Shown here: positions 9,364 through 17,739 of the stretch, piece by piece
Numbering within the stretch: the first letter of the stretch is position 1
Layout: every line of letters starts with the position of its first letter
NCBI GenBank assembly: GCA_003151275.1
Contig: PLXC01000171.1
Coordinates: forward strand, 83,607 to 147,606
DNA: 64,000 bases
Source: Candidatus Melainabacteria bacterium
Lineage (GTDB): Bacteria; Cyanobacteriota; Vampirovibrionia; Obscuribacterales; Obscuribacteraceae
Direction: 5' to 3'
Position numbers and translations under genes: made by a program
The notes under the pieces: generated by a model
Databases searched by the model: none
The model's input: only the letters and a program-made list of their open reading frames with translations
Told to the model about the DNA's origin: nothing

Positions 9364-10116
9364 TTACTCTGGTTCTATGCCGACGGGTGTGGCCATCACC
9401 GTGATCAGATGTTCGATCAGTCGTTCTGCCTGGCTGCGCCCAAGCTCGTCCCAGTGCGCCACATTGTACGATTTGACTGAGTAAGAGTCCGCCTGCTCGT
9501 CTGTCCAACCCACGAGGTCGAGGGCTCTGCCCAATACGGTCAAGTAATTTTGGTCAGTGACCTCACCCAACCCAAGCATATCGCTGTCGCTGGGACCGGG
9601 ATCTTCGGCAGCCACATTCAGGTTCACAGCTGGGCCCAAGTTTATCTCTTCGGCCGGGTAGGTCTTCACTTCGGGCACGAACTCTTGCGGCATGGGCTGC
9701 CACGGTGAGGTGATTTCGCCCTGAAGCTCTTGCTTGAGAGTGACTGAAATGAGCAGCTGCCTAAGTTCGTCAATTTGACGCGATATTTCTATAAACCGTC
9801 GTTCGGTGAAGCTTCTGAATCCAATCAACGCTTCCATAAGCACTTCAGGATTGCCTGGAGGTGTGGGCAGTCCAATCAATTTTGGCGATACTAAGCCTTC
9901 TGCTTCCAGCTGTGGACGAATTTGCGAAGTCGGCCAGCCCTGGTCGACTAACTCTTTGATCCGTTCGAGAACTGACAGATCTTCGGCTCGATATTGCCTT
10001 TGTTGCCCGCGTCCGCGTTTGATTTCCAACCCGAACATGAGTTCCCATCGCCTCAGCTGGTGCACGGATAAGGTCAGGCGGGCAGCTACTGCGTTAATCG
10101 ACATCAGTTCGGTCAT
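9364..10116 (-). CDS. MerR-like DNA-binding protein with an extended C-terminus
   Basis: The start at ATG 10116 follows GAGGA; 13 extra in-frame codons upstream have no ribosome site. Residues 5-75 form a MerR-type winged helix: SINAVAARLTLSVHQLRRWE for the helix-turn-helix, RGRGQQRQYRAEDLSVLERI for the wing. A predicted helix (FRSFTERRFIEISRQIDELR) follows, as in MerR dimerisation helices, then a Pro/Glu-rich linker and a final helical module (GWTDEQADSYSVKSYNV, QAERLIEHLITVMA). The last module resembles short C-terminal modules of some cyanobacterial proteins, from memory. It probably regulates transcription in the cytoplasm; target genes and effector are unknown. Confidence 0.75.
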   Translation of the reverse strand: MTELMSINAVAARLTLSVHQLRRWELMFGLEIKRGRGQQRQYRAEDLSVLERIKELVDQGWPTSQIRPQLEAEGLVSPKLIGLPTPPGNPEVLMEALIGFRSFTERRFIEISRQIDELRQLLISVTLKQELQGEITSPWQPMPQEFVPEVKTYPAEEINLGPAVNLNVAAEDPGPSDSDMLGLGEVTDQNYLTVLGRALDLVGWTDEQADSYSVKSYNVAHWDELGRSQAERLIEHLITVMATPVGIEPE

Positions 10117-10202
10117 GAATTCCTCGACGACTTGTATCCCTAATTTATACACCATACTAGCGCAGCTAGGACAGCACCGCTATTACTATAACAATTAGTA
10201 TA

Positions 10203-10245
10203 AAAAATCAAAAAGAAGTGGGTCGGGTCGCGCCCGAGTCCACTT
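10203..10245 (-). terminator. rho-independent terminator of the Gly-rich protein gene
   Basis: Read on the minus strand, AAGTGGACTCGGG pairs with CCCGACCCACTT around a short CGCGA loop, followed by CTTTTTGATTTTTT. It lies downstream of the gene ending at 10380. Confidence 0.8.
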
Positions 10246-10379
10246 CCGCACAACCACAAAGGAGTCTGAGGATTTTTCTACAGCGAACTTAAAGGCAGCT
10301 TCAATCAAAGACTGAAGACGCGTTTAGTAATCGCTGAGATTTGTCCTTCAAACTCCTTCTGTTGTGCTTAAGCAGGTGC

Positions 10380-10895
10380 TTAGTTCACCCGAAGCTGACC
10401 GTTGCTGTCGTACCAGACGTAGCCGCGGTAGTAGTTGTCCCAACTGGCGACGTGGCTGATGGTGTAAGAGCGACCGTAGCCGTCGTAGACCTGTTCGTAG
10501 ACGATGCGGGTTGACGGATAGTAGCCACCGTTGTTCCAGCCGCCGTTGTTCCATCCACCATTCGGATAGCGATAACCGCCGCCGCCGATGATGATGTCGA
10601 TGCCACCGCGACCGCGACCGTAGTCGTATCCGTTGTAGCCCCGGTCACCGTTGTTGCCGCGATAGTCGCCGTGGATGTTGCCGTTGCGATAGTCGCCACG
10701 ATCGCCGCCGCGGTAATCACCACGATGGTCGCCGCCTTGGAAGTTGCCGCCACGGAAGTTGCCGCCTTGGAAGTTGCCACCCTGGTGAGAGTTGCCGCCT
10801 TGCTGGCGAACGTTGTGATGTTGCGCTTGTGCCGTGCCTGCGGTGCAAAGAATAATGACCGCGAGGGCTGCGAACAATGTGCTTGTCTTTTTCAT
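10380..10895 (-). CDS. secreted Gly/Asn/Tyr-rich repeat protein
   Basis: ATG 10895 is preceded by AGAGGAC, giving 171 residues. A clear signal peptide (MKKTSTLFAALAVIILC to AQA) leads into low-complexity repeats of the type QGGNFRGGNFQGGDHRGDYRG, then GGWNNGGWNNGGYYP. The C-terminal 50 residues look folded (STRIVYEQVYDGYG, VASWDNYYRGYVWYDSNG). Exported proteins of this kind are often surface or matrix components, but no family is recognised. It is monocistronic: its own terminator lies downstream and a 541-bp gap upstream. Confidence 0.75.
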   Translation of the reverse strand: MKKTSTLFAALAVIILCTAGTAQAQHHNVRQQGGNSHQGGNFQGGNFRGGNFQGGDHRGDYRGGDRGDYRNGNIHGDYRGNNGDRGYNGYDYGRGRGGIDIIIGGGGYRYPNGGWNNGGWNNGGYYPSTRIVYEQVYDGYGRSYTISHVASWDNYYRGYVWYDSNGQLRVN

Positions 10896-11436
10896 ACGTT
10901 TGTCCTCTTGGGTGGTTAGCACGATTTCTCGATGCACTCACCCTTTTTAGATTGTGAAATGCGCGTGTCTTCCACCGTGGAAAACAGCTACGCTAAAAGT
11001 CGATGCGCCAAAAAACCCCAGTCACACGTGAATCCGTTAATCACCACACTTCTTGAAAGAAGCGCAGAGAGCATCGGAAAAGCTGAAGGGACTAGTGTTT
11101 AAAGGGAAGTTTGGGGCGGTCGACAGGGAAAGAATTGGAAATAACGGTTTGACGCTATCAAATAAGCGAAAACCAACACAATAGCTAGCTCTGCGGAGAT
11201 GGGGGAGATTACGCTCATCTGGAATTAGTTTCCTCTTTACAATTCCCTCGTCTGCCCTAGTGAAGGAGCTTCCCGAGCCGCAGGACCTGTTCGCAAGCTA
11301 GCGCACTCGCGCTATCAGATTGATTTCTCAAGCAGTGGGAAAATTGGTCCACTGAAACTACAATATCCAAATCAGGGAAGTTAGCGATGCAATGCCTACC
11401 ACGGTTGGAGGTGATTCATCGCTGTGAGGGGGTAAT
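10896..11436. other. divergent intergenic region between the Gly-rich gene and deoB
   Basis: I see no gene or RNA here. It should hold back-to-back promoters for the minus-strand secreted protein and the plus-strand nucleoside salvage operon. I could not identify a convincing -35/-10 pair by eye. Confidence 0.5.
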
Positions 11437-12708
11437 GTGGCTAGCCAAACTGGAAACACGAGTGAACAAGGGCTTCGACGAGCATTTGTGGTTGTCGTCG
11501 ATGGTTGCGGAATCGGTGCCGCTCCGGATGCTCTGGAGTTTGGTGATCAAAACACCTGCAATACCCTCGCCAATACTGCCCGAGAGACCGGTGGTCTCAA
11601 GCTCCCCAATATGGCACGACTCGGTCTAGGCAATATTTCTCCAATAGCTGGGATTCAAACGGTGGACAAAAGCATCGGCTTGTTTGGCAAACTGCAGGAA
11701 GTCAGCAACGGCAAAGACACACAAACCGGTCACTGGGAAATGATGGGCGTAGTCAATCAGATCGCCTTTCCCTATTACCCGGATGGGTTCCCGCCAGACG
11801 TGATTCAGAGATTCATCGATGAAACTGGCTGCAAGGGCGTGCTTTGCAATAAGCCGGCCTCAGGCACCAAGGTGTTAGACGAGCTAGCGGAGGAGCATCA
11901 ACGCACTGGGTATCCGATTGTTTACACAAGCGGTGACAGCGTTTTTCAGATCGCCACGCATGAGAAAACAACGCCGCTGGAAACGCTCTACAAATGGTGT
12001 CAGATCGCCCGAAAGCAACTGCAAGGGAAGCATCGAGTTGGTCGCGTAATCGCCCGACCATTTACCGGCAGCCCTGGAAATTGGAAGAGAATGAGTGGTG
12101 ATCGTCACGACTACGCCGTGCCACCGCCCTCGCCAACTTTGCTGGATGCTTTGATTGAACAAGGCATTGGCGTTTTCGGAGTCGGCAAAATTGAGGACAT
12201 TTTTACAGGACAGGGTCTCACACATGCCAAACATACTGGCTCAAATCGAGAAGGTCTCGAGCTGACGCTGCAATCGATCACGAGCGATATCGACTACGAC
12301 AAGCTCCGCATCGTCAAGGAAAAACCAGAACATGTGCAATTCATATTCACCAACCTAGTCGACACCGACTCTCTTTATGGGCACCGTCGAGACGCTAAAG
12401 GCTATGCCACGGCCTTGACTGAAATTGACCAGTGGCTGGGCAAGATTCTTTCTTCCATGACCAATGATGATCTGCTGATTATTTCGTCCGATCATGGAAA
12501 CGACCCGACCGCGCCAGGAACTGACCATACTCGCGAGTTTGTGCCCCTGCTTGCGTATTCGCCAAGTTTGTCGGCCAGCTCTGATTTCAATGTCGGCATT
12601 CGCGATGGTTTCACCGATGTCGCTGCCAGTGTTGCCGATTGGCTCGGCACGAAGTGGGAAGGTCCCGGCGTTTCGTTTGTGTCCAATGTCCCGGCTGCAG
12701 CCGTTTGA
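11437..12708 (+). CDS. deoB: phosphopentomutase
   Basis: The start is GTG 11437 behind GAGGGGG. The protein has 423 residues, close to the usual 390-410 for DeoB. It shows the alkaline-phosphatase-superfamily metal sites: AFVVVVDGCGIGAAPDA at the N-terminus, NGKDTQTGHWEMMG with the Thr that is phosphorylated in this family, and SSDHGNDPTAPGTDHTRE near the C-terminus. It converts (deoxy)ribose-1-phosphate to the 5-phosphate in the cytoplasm, linking nucleoside phosphorolysis to central carbon metabolism. It is first of three genes with 10- and 8-bp gaps; the next two are nucleoside phosphorylase-like, which fits the pathway. Confidence 0.95.
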   Translation: MASQTGNTSEQGLRRAFVVVVDGCGIGAAPDALEFGDQNTCNTLANTARETGGLKLPNMARLGLGNISPIAGIQTVDKSIGLFGKLQEVSNGKDTQTGHWEMMGVVNQIAFPYYPDGFPPDVIQRFIDETGCKGVLCNKPASGTKVLDELAEEHQRTGYPIVYTSGDSVFQIATHEKTTPLETLYKWCQIARKQLQGKHRVGRVIARPFTGSPGNWKRMSGDRHDYAVPPPSPTLLDALIEQGIGVFGVGKIEDIFTGQGLTHAKHTGSNREGLELTLQSITSDIDYDKLRIVKEKPEHVQFIFTNLVDTDSLYGHRRDAKGYATALTEIDQWLGKILSSMTNDDLLIISSDHGNDPTAPGTDHTREFVPLLAYSPSLSASSDFNVGIRDGFTDVAASVADWLGTKWEGPGVSFVSNVPAAAV

Positions 12709-12718
12709 GGAGAATGTT

Positions 12719-13240
12719 GTGGAATTAAAAGGGGCGAAGATAATTGACTTCACGGGCAAAGTTGCCGGTGCTCAGCACTTCGACAATTTTTCCGATCAAG
12801 TGACCAAGGCTATCCGCAGTCATGAGGGCACCAAAATTGCTGTTGTTATTGATGCTGGATTTGGGTTTGAAACCGAGGCACCACATTTGGTATCGGATCA
12901 TATAAACTTGACCGGCACGAATCCGCTCTTGGGTCCGAACGACACCTGCGGCGAACGGTTCCCCGTGGTCAACGACATCTATGTCACTCATTTCGTTCCG
13001 GGCAAAATACTGCCGGCCATTCAGCAAGGTGTTTTGGGCGGTCTAAAGCAAGGCTTCGCCCCAAGCGCAGATGAGATCAAGAGATTGAAAACGCTTGGCG
13101 CTGAATTCTTTTCTTACAATCTCGCCCAAACAATGATTGTCGCTGCTCATTCAGGCTGGAAAGTATTAGGAATCGTTCTGCCGTCGCGCTTGCCAGTCGA
13201 CGGTGCTCTGATGAATGAAGTTAAATCGCTTGTCAATTAG
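12719..13240 (+). CDS. half-length purine nucleoside phosphorylase-like protein
   Basis: I place the start at GTG 12719, six bases after AGGAG; a longer frame running back into deoB has no ribosome site. The 173-residue product carries SDHINLTGTNPLLGPND and GERFPVVNDIY, the strongly conserved base-binding segment of trimeric PNPs. Later LGAEFFSYNLAQTMIVAAHSG and KVLGIVLPS align with the GADAVGMSTVPE and VFGISLITN region but lack the Met-Ser-Thr core. The N-terminal phosphate-binding half (GSG, AAGGLN) is missing. It lies between deoB and a full-length PNP whose own version of the base-binding segment is degenerate. It may be a decayed paralog or a partner subunit. Confidence 0.7.
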   Translation: MELKGAKIIDFTGKVAGAQHFDNFSDQVTKAIRSHEGTKIAVVIDAGFGFETEAPHLVSDHINLTGTNPLLGPNDTCGERFPVVNDIYVTHFVPGKILPAIQQGVLGGLKQGFAPSADEIKRLKTLGAEFFSYNLAQTMIVAAHSGWKVLGIVLPSRLPVDGALMNEVKSLVN

Positions 13241-13248
13241 GAGACGGT

Positions 13249-14094
13249 ATGAAGACTGAATCTTGGAATATCGAAGGAAAGTCGGCTGCCAGCGCTGTCG
13301 GCGTTTTGAAGGCAGTGTGCAAGCGAGTTCCTGACGCAGCTGTTGTTCTTGGGTCGGGTGTCAATGTTTTGATGGATTTACACGATCCAGTTGCATTGCC
13401 CTTTGAGGAAGTATTCGGCATCGCGCCGACGATTGCAGGGCACGCCGGTTCAATGGTCATCGGTCGATTGAAGGAGGATCAGGATAGTCCGCTCGTCGCT
13501 GTTTTACGCGGACGTTTCCATTTGTACGAAGGTCACAACTGGCCGGTTGTCACATTGCCTGCTCGCGTCCTGGTTGAGTGGGGCGTGCCAAAGTTGTTTC
13601 TGACTAACGCCGCTGGCGGGTTGAACAAGAGCTTTCATGTCGGCGATTTGATGGTTTTGACAGGATATCGCGATTTCCTCAATCCAAAACTGAAGGAAAC
13701 TGGGCTTGTGCCCGCCCTCATGTCAGAAGCTGAGAACTGTGCCAACGACCTAACGGCGCATCTTTTAGAGATCGGCAAGAAATTGACTGCTGCCGACAAA
13801 TCATTCGTGCCGATGCAACAAGGCACTTATGCTGCCTGTTTGGGACCGTCTTACGAGACCATGGCGGAGATAGAAATGCTGCGACGTCTGCAAGCAGATG
13901 CGGTTGGGATGTCTACTGTGCCTGAATTGCAGACTACAGCTGGCACTCAAACCCAATCTGCTGCGATTTCCGTAGTCACGAACGTATGGAAAGACGATGA
14001 GCCAATGGGTGGGCATGAAGAAGTGCTAGAAGCGTCTAAACAAGCTTCGCTTCGCTTGGACAAACTATTCCACGCGATACTCACCGCCCTCTAA
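13249..14094 (+). CDS. punA: purine nucleoside phosphorylase (trimeric type)
   Basis: The protein has 281 residues, ATG 13249 behind a GGAG site, eight bp after the previous stop. Visible family motifs: VVLGSGVNV (phosphate loop, about 33-41), LRGRFHLYEGH, FLTNAAGGLN (117-126), YAACLGPSYETMAEI and AVGMSTVPE. The enzyme cleaves purine (deoxy)nucleosides with phosphate to free base and (deoxy)ribose-1-phosphate, which DeoB then isomerises. One oddity: the segment after GD-LMVLTG reads YRDFLNPKLKE instead of the usual DHINL-NPLxGPN, and that exact motif is instead present in the half-length upstream neighbour. Activity is therefore likely but not certain, and specificity may differ. Confidence 0.88.
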   Translation: MKTESWNIEGKSAASAVGVLKAVCKRVPDAAVVLGSGVNVLMDLHDPVALPFEEVFGIAPTIAGHAGSMVIGRLKEDQDSPLVAVLRGRFHLYEGHNWPVVTLPARVLVEWGVPKLFLTNAAGGLNKSFHVGDLMVLTGYRDFLNPKLKETGLVPALMSEAENCANDLTAHLLEIGKKLTAADKSFVPMQQGTYAACLGPSYETMAEIEMLRRLQADAVGMSTVPELQTTAGTQTQSAAISVVTNVWKDDEPMGGHEEVLEASKQASLRLDKLFHAILTAL

Positions 14095-14288
14095 CTTGAT
14101 CGGGATTGCTGGGAGCGCCGGCATGCCTGCCGAAAGCGAACTCTAAAAGCACGCAATTTAGTCCGTGATCACCTGGACACGCTCAAGCAATCCGAAGAGC
14201 GCTTGTCAAAGTATGTCTTGTCTTGCCGTCTGTCCTTGTGCCACCGTATATGGTGCCTCGAAGATCAAATTTTTTTTAGTAACCAGCC

Positions 14289-14320
14289 GAGGGAGGACGG
14301 TCTTGCGACCGGACTCCCTC
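14289..14320. other. stem-loop between convergent genes
   Basis: GAGGGAG-GA-CGGTC pairs with GACCG-GA-CTCCCTC around TTGC, with one mismatched dinucleotide. It lies 195 bp after the PNP stop and 71 bp from the end of the convergent gene. No T-run follows in either direction, so a terminator role is only possible. The rest of the 14095-14390 gap shows nothing. Confidence 0.5.
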
Positions 14321-14390
14321 AATTGATCATTACTAAACCAACAATCACGACCAGCTTAACGTGGGGCGTGTGCCTCCGTTCAAGCTGTCG

Positions 14391-15101
14391 TTAAGCGGCT
14401 TGCTTCGCTGCTCTTTCCGCATCCTTCTCGTCGAGATAGATCTGGGCGAGCAGTTCTGAGCATTTGGCCACGCCGCGCAGTTCACTCCAATTGGCCGTGT
14501 TCAGCTTCGGAGCGTGACGAAGCGCACGCTTGAGAATCGTGCGTGCCGTTTTCGGCTCCTTCATGTCGTAATAAGCTTGGGCGATGCCGTAATCCAGGCT
14601 GTACAACTTGAAGTCGAGGATGTTCCGCGGCAGCTTCTTCTTGCCGGCGAGCCGGTTCAAAAGAGCTGCAGCTTTCAGCATCCACTGCAAACCTTCCAGC
14701 GATCGCTTCTCAGTGCAAATCAGGTCGATTGCCAGGTTGTAGGTCGCGAAAACAGTGCCGATGTCGGGCTTGTCGGCGTTCAGGCGGATCAGGACCGAAG
14801 CGGCGCCCTGTGCGTAGGCTGCGTCACGCAGTGACTTGCTGACGAGCGGGCGTTTGCTCGTTCTCGAAAGCGAGAGCAGTGTGTATTCGTGGTAGGCGAG
14901 AGCATCGGCGTGATCGGCCGTGTTCGGCGCTGATGCTGCTATTTGAGCAACAAGAGCGGCGACTTGCCTTTCGAATTTGCGCGCCGAGGTGATGTCGTGA
15001 GTGGTTTCGCAGTCGCGACAACTACCGAAAAGCTCTTTGATCGTGGTCAGGGCCGGCAATTCTGTTTGCGGGGCACCTGGTTGAGTGTTCGTTTTTGACA
15101 T
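14391..15101 (-). CDS. hypothetical helical (TPR-like) protein
   Basis: ATG 15101 follows GGAG; an upstream 25-codon extension lacks one. The protein has 236 residues with no signal or membrane segment. It begins with a Gln/Pro-rich tail, then a CRDC motif (GSCRDCETTH), then antiparallel helices typical of TPR-like solenoids: ATYNLAIDLICTEKRSLEGL, LQWMLKAAALLNRLAG, SLDYGIAQAYYDMKEPKTAR, CSELLAQIYLDEKDAERAAK. It may be a protein-interaction scaffold. No enzyme motif is seen. Codon use is GC-rich like the next gene (Nudix). The function is unknown. Confidence 0.65.
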   Translation of the reverse strand: MSKTNTQPGAPQTELPALTTIKELFGSCRDCETTHDITSARKFERQVAALVAQIAASAPNTADHADALAYHEYTLLSLSRTSKRPLVSKSLRDAAYAQGAASVLIRLNADKPDIGTVFATYNLAIDLICTEKRSLEGLQWMLKAAALLNRLAGKKKLPRNILDFKLYSLDYGIAQAYYDMKEPKTARTILKRALRHAPKLNTANWSELRGVAKCSELLAQIYLDEKDAERAAKQAA

Positions 15102-15225
15102 TGTAAAGTCTCCATATAAAGCAAGGCGTTGATGATGAGATGAGATGAACGAAGACGAGCTCCACATGATCGCCATGTGGAGCTATCCTGATCCAAAAAC
15201 TAAACTCGATTGGCCGCTGCTACAT

Positions 15226-15891
15226 TCAGCAACAGTCAAGTTCGGCAGGTTTGATCACGGTCTGATCGAAACAGTGGGCGATGATTTTGCGGTGCTGATC
15301 GAAAGCGATGTCCGCTGGCAACTCAGCTTGGTTGAATACTCCAACTTCGCTTTCCTCATCGCCGGGGACGATTGATCCGCCGGTGACAACGGCTTTGTAG
15401 ACGAGGATGATTTCGTTGACGTCATGACAGGGAGCGTAAGCACCAATCAGTCCGACAATTTCGACAATCAAGCCAGTCTCTTCGAAGCACTCGCGTGCGG
15501 CGGCGTGTTCAGCTGTTTCACCAGCCTCGATAAAACCGCCGGGGATGCACCATTCGCCGATGGCAGGCTCAATTGCTCGACGAACAAGGACAATTCGACC
15601 AGCGATTTCCACAACGCAGAGGACGACCGGTTTTGGGCTGTCCCAGTGGACGTAACGACAACCTCGTCTTGTGCAGGCAAGCCTTGGTCGTCCGCACAGG
15701 TGAGCAATTCGAAGTTTGCCTCGACAGACCGGACACCATTTGGCGTTGCGAAAGTGAGCCGGCGGCGGCGTTTCCCATTGACCACGCTTTTGCCTAAAAA
15801 TTTGCCATCCCAGGTGACGTGCGAACAGCGCCAGAAGGACAACAGCCAGTAACAGCGCACCACAGACGGTGTGCATATTGAGCATCTCCAT
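15226..15891 (-). CDS. membrane-anchored zinc-ribbon Nudix hydrolase
   Basis: The protein has 221 residues. The complete Nudix box runs from G119 to L141 (Gx5E, then AARECFEETGL), so the catalytic Glu cluster is intact. Before it lies a zinc ribbon with C53, C56, C73 and C78 (CPVCRG, CTRRGC), as in NADH pyrophosphatase-like and YfcD-like Nudix proteins. Unusually, residues 9-24 are a membrane helix (CGALLLAVVLLALFAR). These enzymes hydrolyse nucleoside diphosphates linked to another group. The ATG at 15891 has GAGG upstream. Anchoring suggests a membrane-proximal substrate, which is inference. Alternative Met codons at 15885 and 15876 would keep the helix. Confidence 0.85.
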   Translation of the reverse strand: MEMLNMHTVCGALLLAVVLLALFARHLGWQIFRQKRGQWETPPPAHFRNAKWCPVCRGKLRIAHLCGRPRLACTRRGCRYVHWDSPKPVVLCVVEIAGRIVLVRRAIEPAIGEWCIPGGFIEAGETAEHAAARECFEETGLIVEIVGLIGAYAPCHDVNEIILVYKAVVTGGSIVPGDEESEVGVFNQAELPADIAFDQHRKIIAHCFDQTVIKPAELDCC

Positions 15892-16192
15892 GATGTGACC
15901 TCGTTTCGGAAGAGACGCAGGCGCAGTCTGAGTTGCAGGCTGTTAAAGCGAATCCATGATCAGTGGAACCGTTCTAACTTCCAGCAGCACGCATCGCACA
16001 CTTCTGAGAGTGTCGTATGTGTGTTGAAGCAGGCTGTGTATCTACGTGATAGTTTGTTTGCTTTAAGAAAAAGAAAAAAGAGAAAGGATACTTTTACCTA
16101 GCAAAAGAACTCTCTGTAAAACAAGTAGAGCTAGATTCTTTGATTTTAGATCTTGTAAAGATACTTAAGTCTTCCGAATTTCTTAATCAAAC

Positions 16193-16405
16193 CTAGCGCC
16201 AGTGTGCAAGTTGCGCTATGTCAATAAATGGCTCAACCATGCCTCTTTGCAACCGTGCGGTCTTGGCCGATCCCACCCCAAAACTCGCCCTAAATTGCTC
16301 TGCTATCAAGAGTTCGAAGAGTTCGCGGGCCTTGGTCAGATCGGTGTATACGGCTGTCTGGATTAGGCGGAAGTTAGAAACTTTGCTTGTATAGATAAGA
16401 GAGTT
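16193..16405 (-). pseudogene. possible gene fragment, 70 codons, no start codon
   Basis: An open frame on the minus strand ends in TAG at 16195-16193 and reads naturally: TAVYTDLTKARELFELLIAE, then QFRASFGVGSAKTARLQRGM, then VEPFIDIAQLAHWR. It has no ATG, GTG or TTG before its Met near the end, and the frame is closed upstream by TGA. It looks like the C-terminal remnant of a helical protein. No family was recognised; it could also be chance. Confidence 0.35.
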
Positions 16406-16739
16406 TCAAATAGTCTTGATCAGTCTTCTCCTCTCTCACTTTTCACCAGTTTCTTCTCAACAGCCCACCCCATCAGCCCCCACCGTTAGCGCCTTTTGCC
16501 TGCATCGTGATTTCTACGATGAGCGTTGTTGGTCGATGAGAATTCTGGAATTGAGTGTGTGTCAGGAGATAGACTACTTCGCCTTTCACTGTGAGCCTCT
16601 TCATTGCTGCCTTTGATTCTTGGACTGAGTCAAATTCGGCATTGGAGAGATAGCGCAGTGAAATTCATAACCGACCTACGTACGGTATCACCCGTGATGC
16701 CTAATGCCGCTTTGCGAGGGAGCAGCATGCGTAGTTATC

Positions 16740-16760
16740 CCGGCGTGTAGCCGGATTTTT
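16740..16760 (+). terminator. terminator-like hairpin in the leader of the M17 N-domain gene
   Basis: CCGGC (16740-16744) and GCCGG (16750-16754) enclose GTGTA and are followed by ATTTTT. It ends 14 bp before the ATG, immediately ahead of the GAAGAGG ribosome site, which is an odd place for a terminator and suggests attenuation. Confidence 0.55.
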
Positions 16761-16774
16761 GGAAGAGGTGTCGT

Positions 16775-17347
16775 ATGAAAGTAAAATTCTCTGTATCGCC
16801 AACCCTGAAATCAGACGGTGGAGTCGAAACCGTTCGCACTCCGATGCTCATGCTCACGAAGATTCAGGGAATGGGTCTGGGAGCCGGTCCGAAGGCGATT
16901 GACCAATGTTGCGATGGGCTGCTTTCGCAGTGCATCGAGGAGCAAGGTTTCAAGGGAGGTCTGGCACAAGCAGTCACCGTCGAGCTCGGTGAATCCAGCC
17001 TTCAGCAGAATCTTGTCATGATGGGACTTGGAACAGTCTCCAAGTTCAACCCCTGTGGTCTTGCCGAGGTGATCGAAGTCGCCATCGACAAGACGCTCGA
17101 AAAGAGGTGCAACAAGCTGACCATTCCTGTGGTGGCCAACCGGCTTACCGCACTCAACTTGAACCTGCGCGGAACCGCCCACATCGTCCGCCAGGCAGCC
17201 GAGCGCAAGCTCGCTGCAATCGAGTCCGACCAGACGCTGGAAATCGAATTTGTTTGCACAGCGCAAGCGAAACGACACATCCAGCAGGGACTCGACGTTG
17301 CTTGCCGCCACCGTCAGCAGAAGTGCTGCAAAGGCGACAACGAGTAA
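16775..17347 (+). CDS. stand-alone leucyl-aminopeptidase (M17) N-terminal-like domain
   Basis: The protein has 190 residues, ATG 16775 after GAAGAGG. It reads like the macro-domain-like N-terminal part of family M17: QNLVMMGLGTVSKFNPCGLA matches the VLLVGLG...L step, followed by EVIEVAIDKTLEKRCNKLTI and LNLRGTAHIVRQAAERKLAA. No M17 catalytic domain (NTDAEGR, KLKFDxAGG motifs) follows. In M17 peptidases this region aids hexamer assembly. Alone it could bind ligand or partner. The C-terminus is Cys/Lys/Arg-rich (CRHRQQKCCKGDNE). Family assignment is by pattern and moderately sure; the function is unknown. Confidence 0.6.
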   Translation: MKVKFSVSPTLKSDGGVETVRTPMLMLTKIQGMGLGAGPKAIDQCCDGLLSQCIEEQGFKGGLAQAVTVELGESSLQQNLVMMGLGTVSKFNPCGLAEVIEVAIDKTLEKRCNKLTIPVVANRLTALNLNLRGTAHIVRQAAERKLAAIESDQTLEIEFVCTAQAKRHIQQGLDVACRHRQQKCCKGDNE

Positions 17348-17378
17348 CAGCCAAGGGCTAACAACGAGTAACAGCCAA
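17337..17378. repeat. 18-bp direct repeat across a stop codon
   Basis: ACAACGAGTAACAGCCAA occurs at 17337-17354 and 17361-17378, a 24-bp period. The first copy includes the end and the TAA stop of the M17-like gene. Confidence 0.85.
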
Positions 17379-17416
17379 AGCCGACAGCTAGCTCTCTAAG
17401 CTAGTGGGTACGCAGT

Positions 17417-17456
17417 TCTTGCGAGTTGACACCATTATTGGTGCCAGCACGCAAGA
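17417..17456 (+). terminator. probable terminator of the M17-like gene
   Basis: TCTTGCGAGTTGACACCA pairs with TGGTGCCAGCACGCAAGA around TTAT, with three non-Watson-Crick positions. A T/C-rich tract begins about 18 bases later, so it is imperfect as an intrinsic terminator. The remaining gap up to 17739 holds nothing I can name. Confidence 0.55.
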
Positions 17457-17739
17457 CTGCCACCCGCGTCAGTCTCTTTTCTTCTTTTCTCTTCTTTTTC
17501 GTTGGTTCGATCTATTAATTCATATAGTATTAATACGGTTTTTGGTTTTTCTTTGAAATGGAGTATTCATGGGATTCAACAGCGCTTCTTTAGGATAAAT
17601 TCCCGACGGTTGGAGCCTCAAAATCGCTAAAGCGGGATGGTCGCTAGACCATCCCGCTTCGAAGAACATATAAAGCAGTTTGCAGTCAGCGCGAATAATC
17701 GCGATCATGCTTCTACTGAATCAGTGTGAGGCACAGTGA

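Larger units (their letters stand above)
15892..16774. other. long intergenic region with a broken reading frame and a leader hairpin
   Basis: No intact gene was found. A purine-rich tract lies at 16064-16085. A protein-like but startless frame is at 16193-16405 on the minus strand, and a terminator-like hairpin at 16740-16760 just before the next gene; both are listed separately. Confidence 0.5.

Noticed and set aside
14108..14135. GCCGGCATGCCTGCC-like string, resembling 60139-60158
   Set aside because: The match is short and mostly self-complementary; not enough to call a dispersed repeat.
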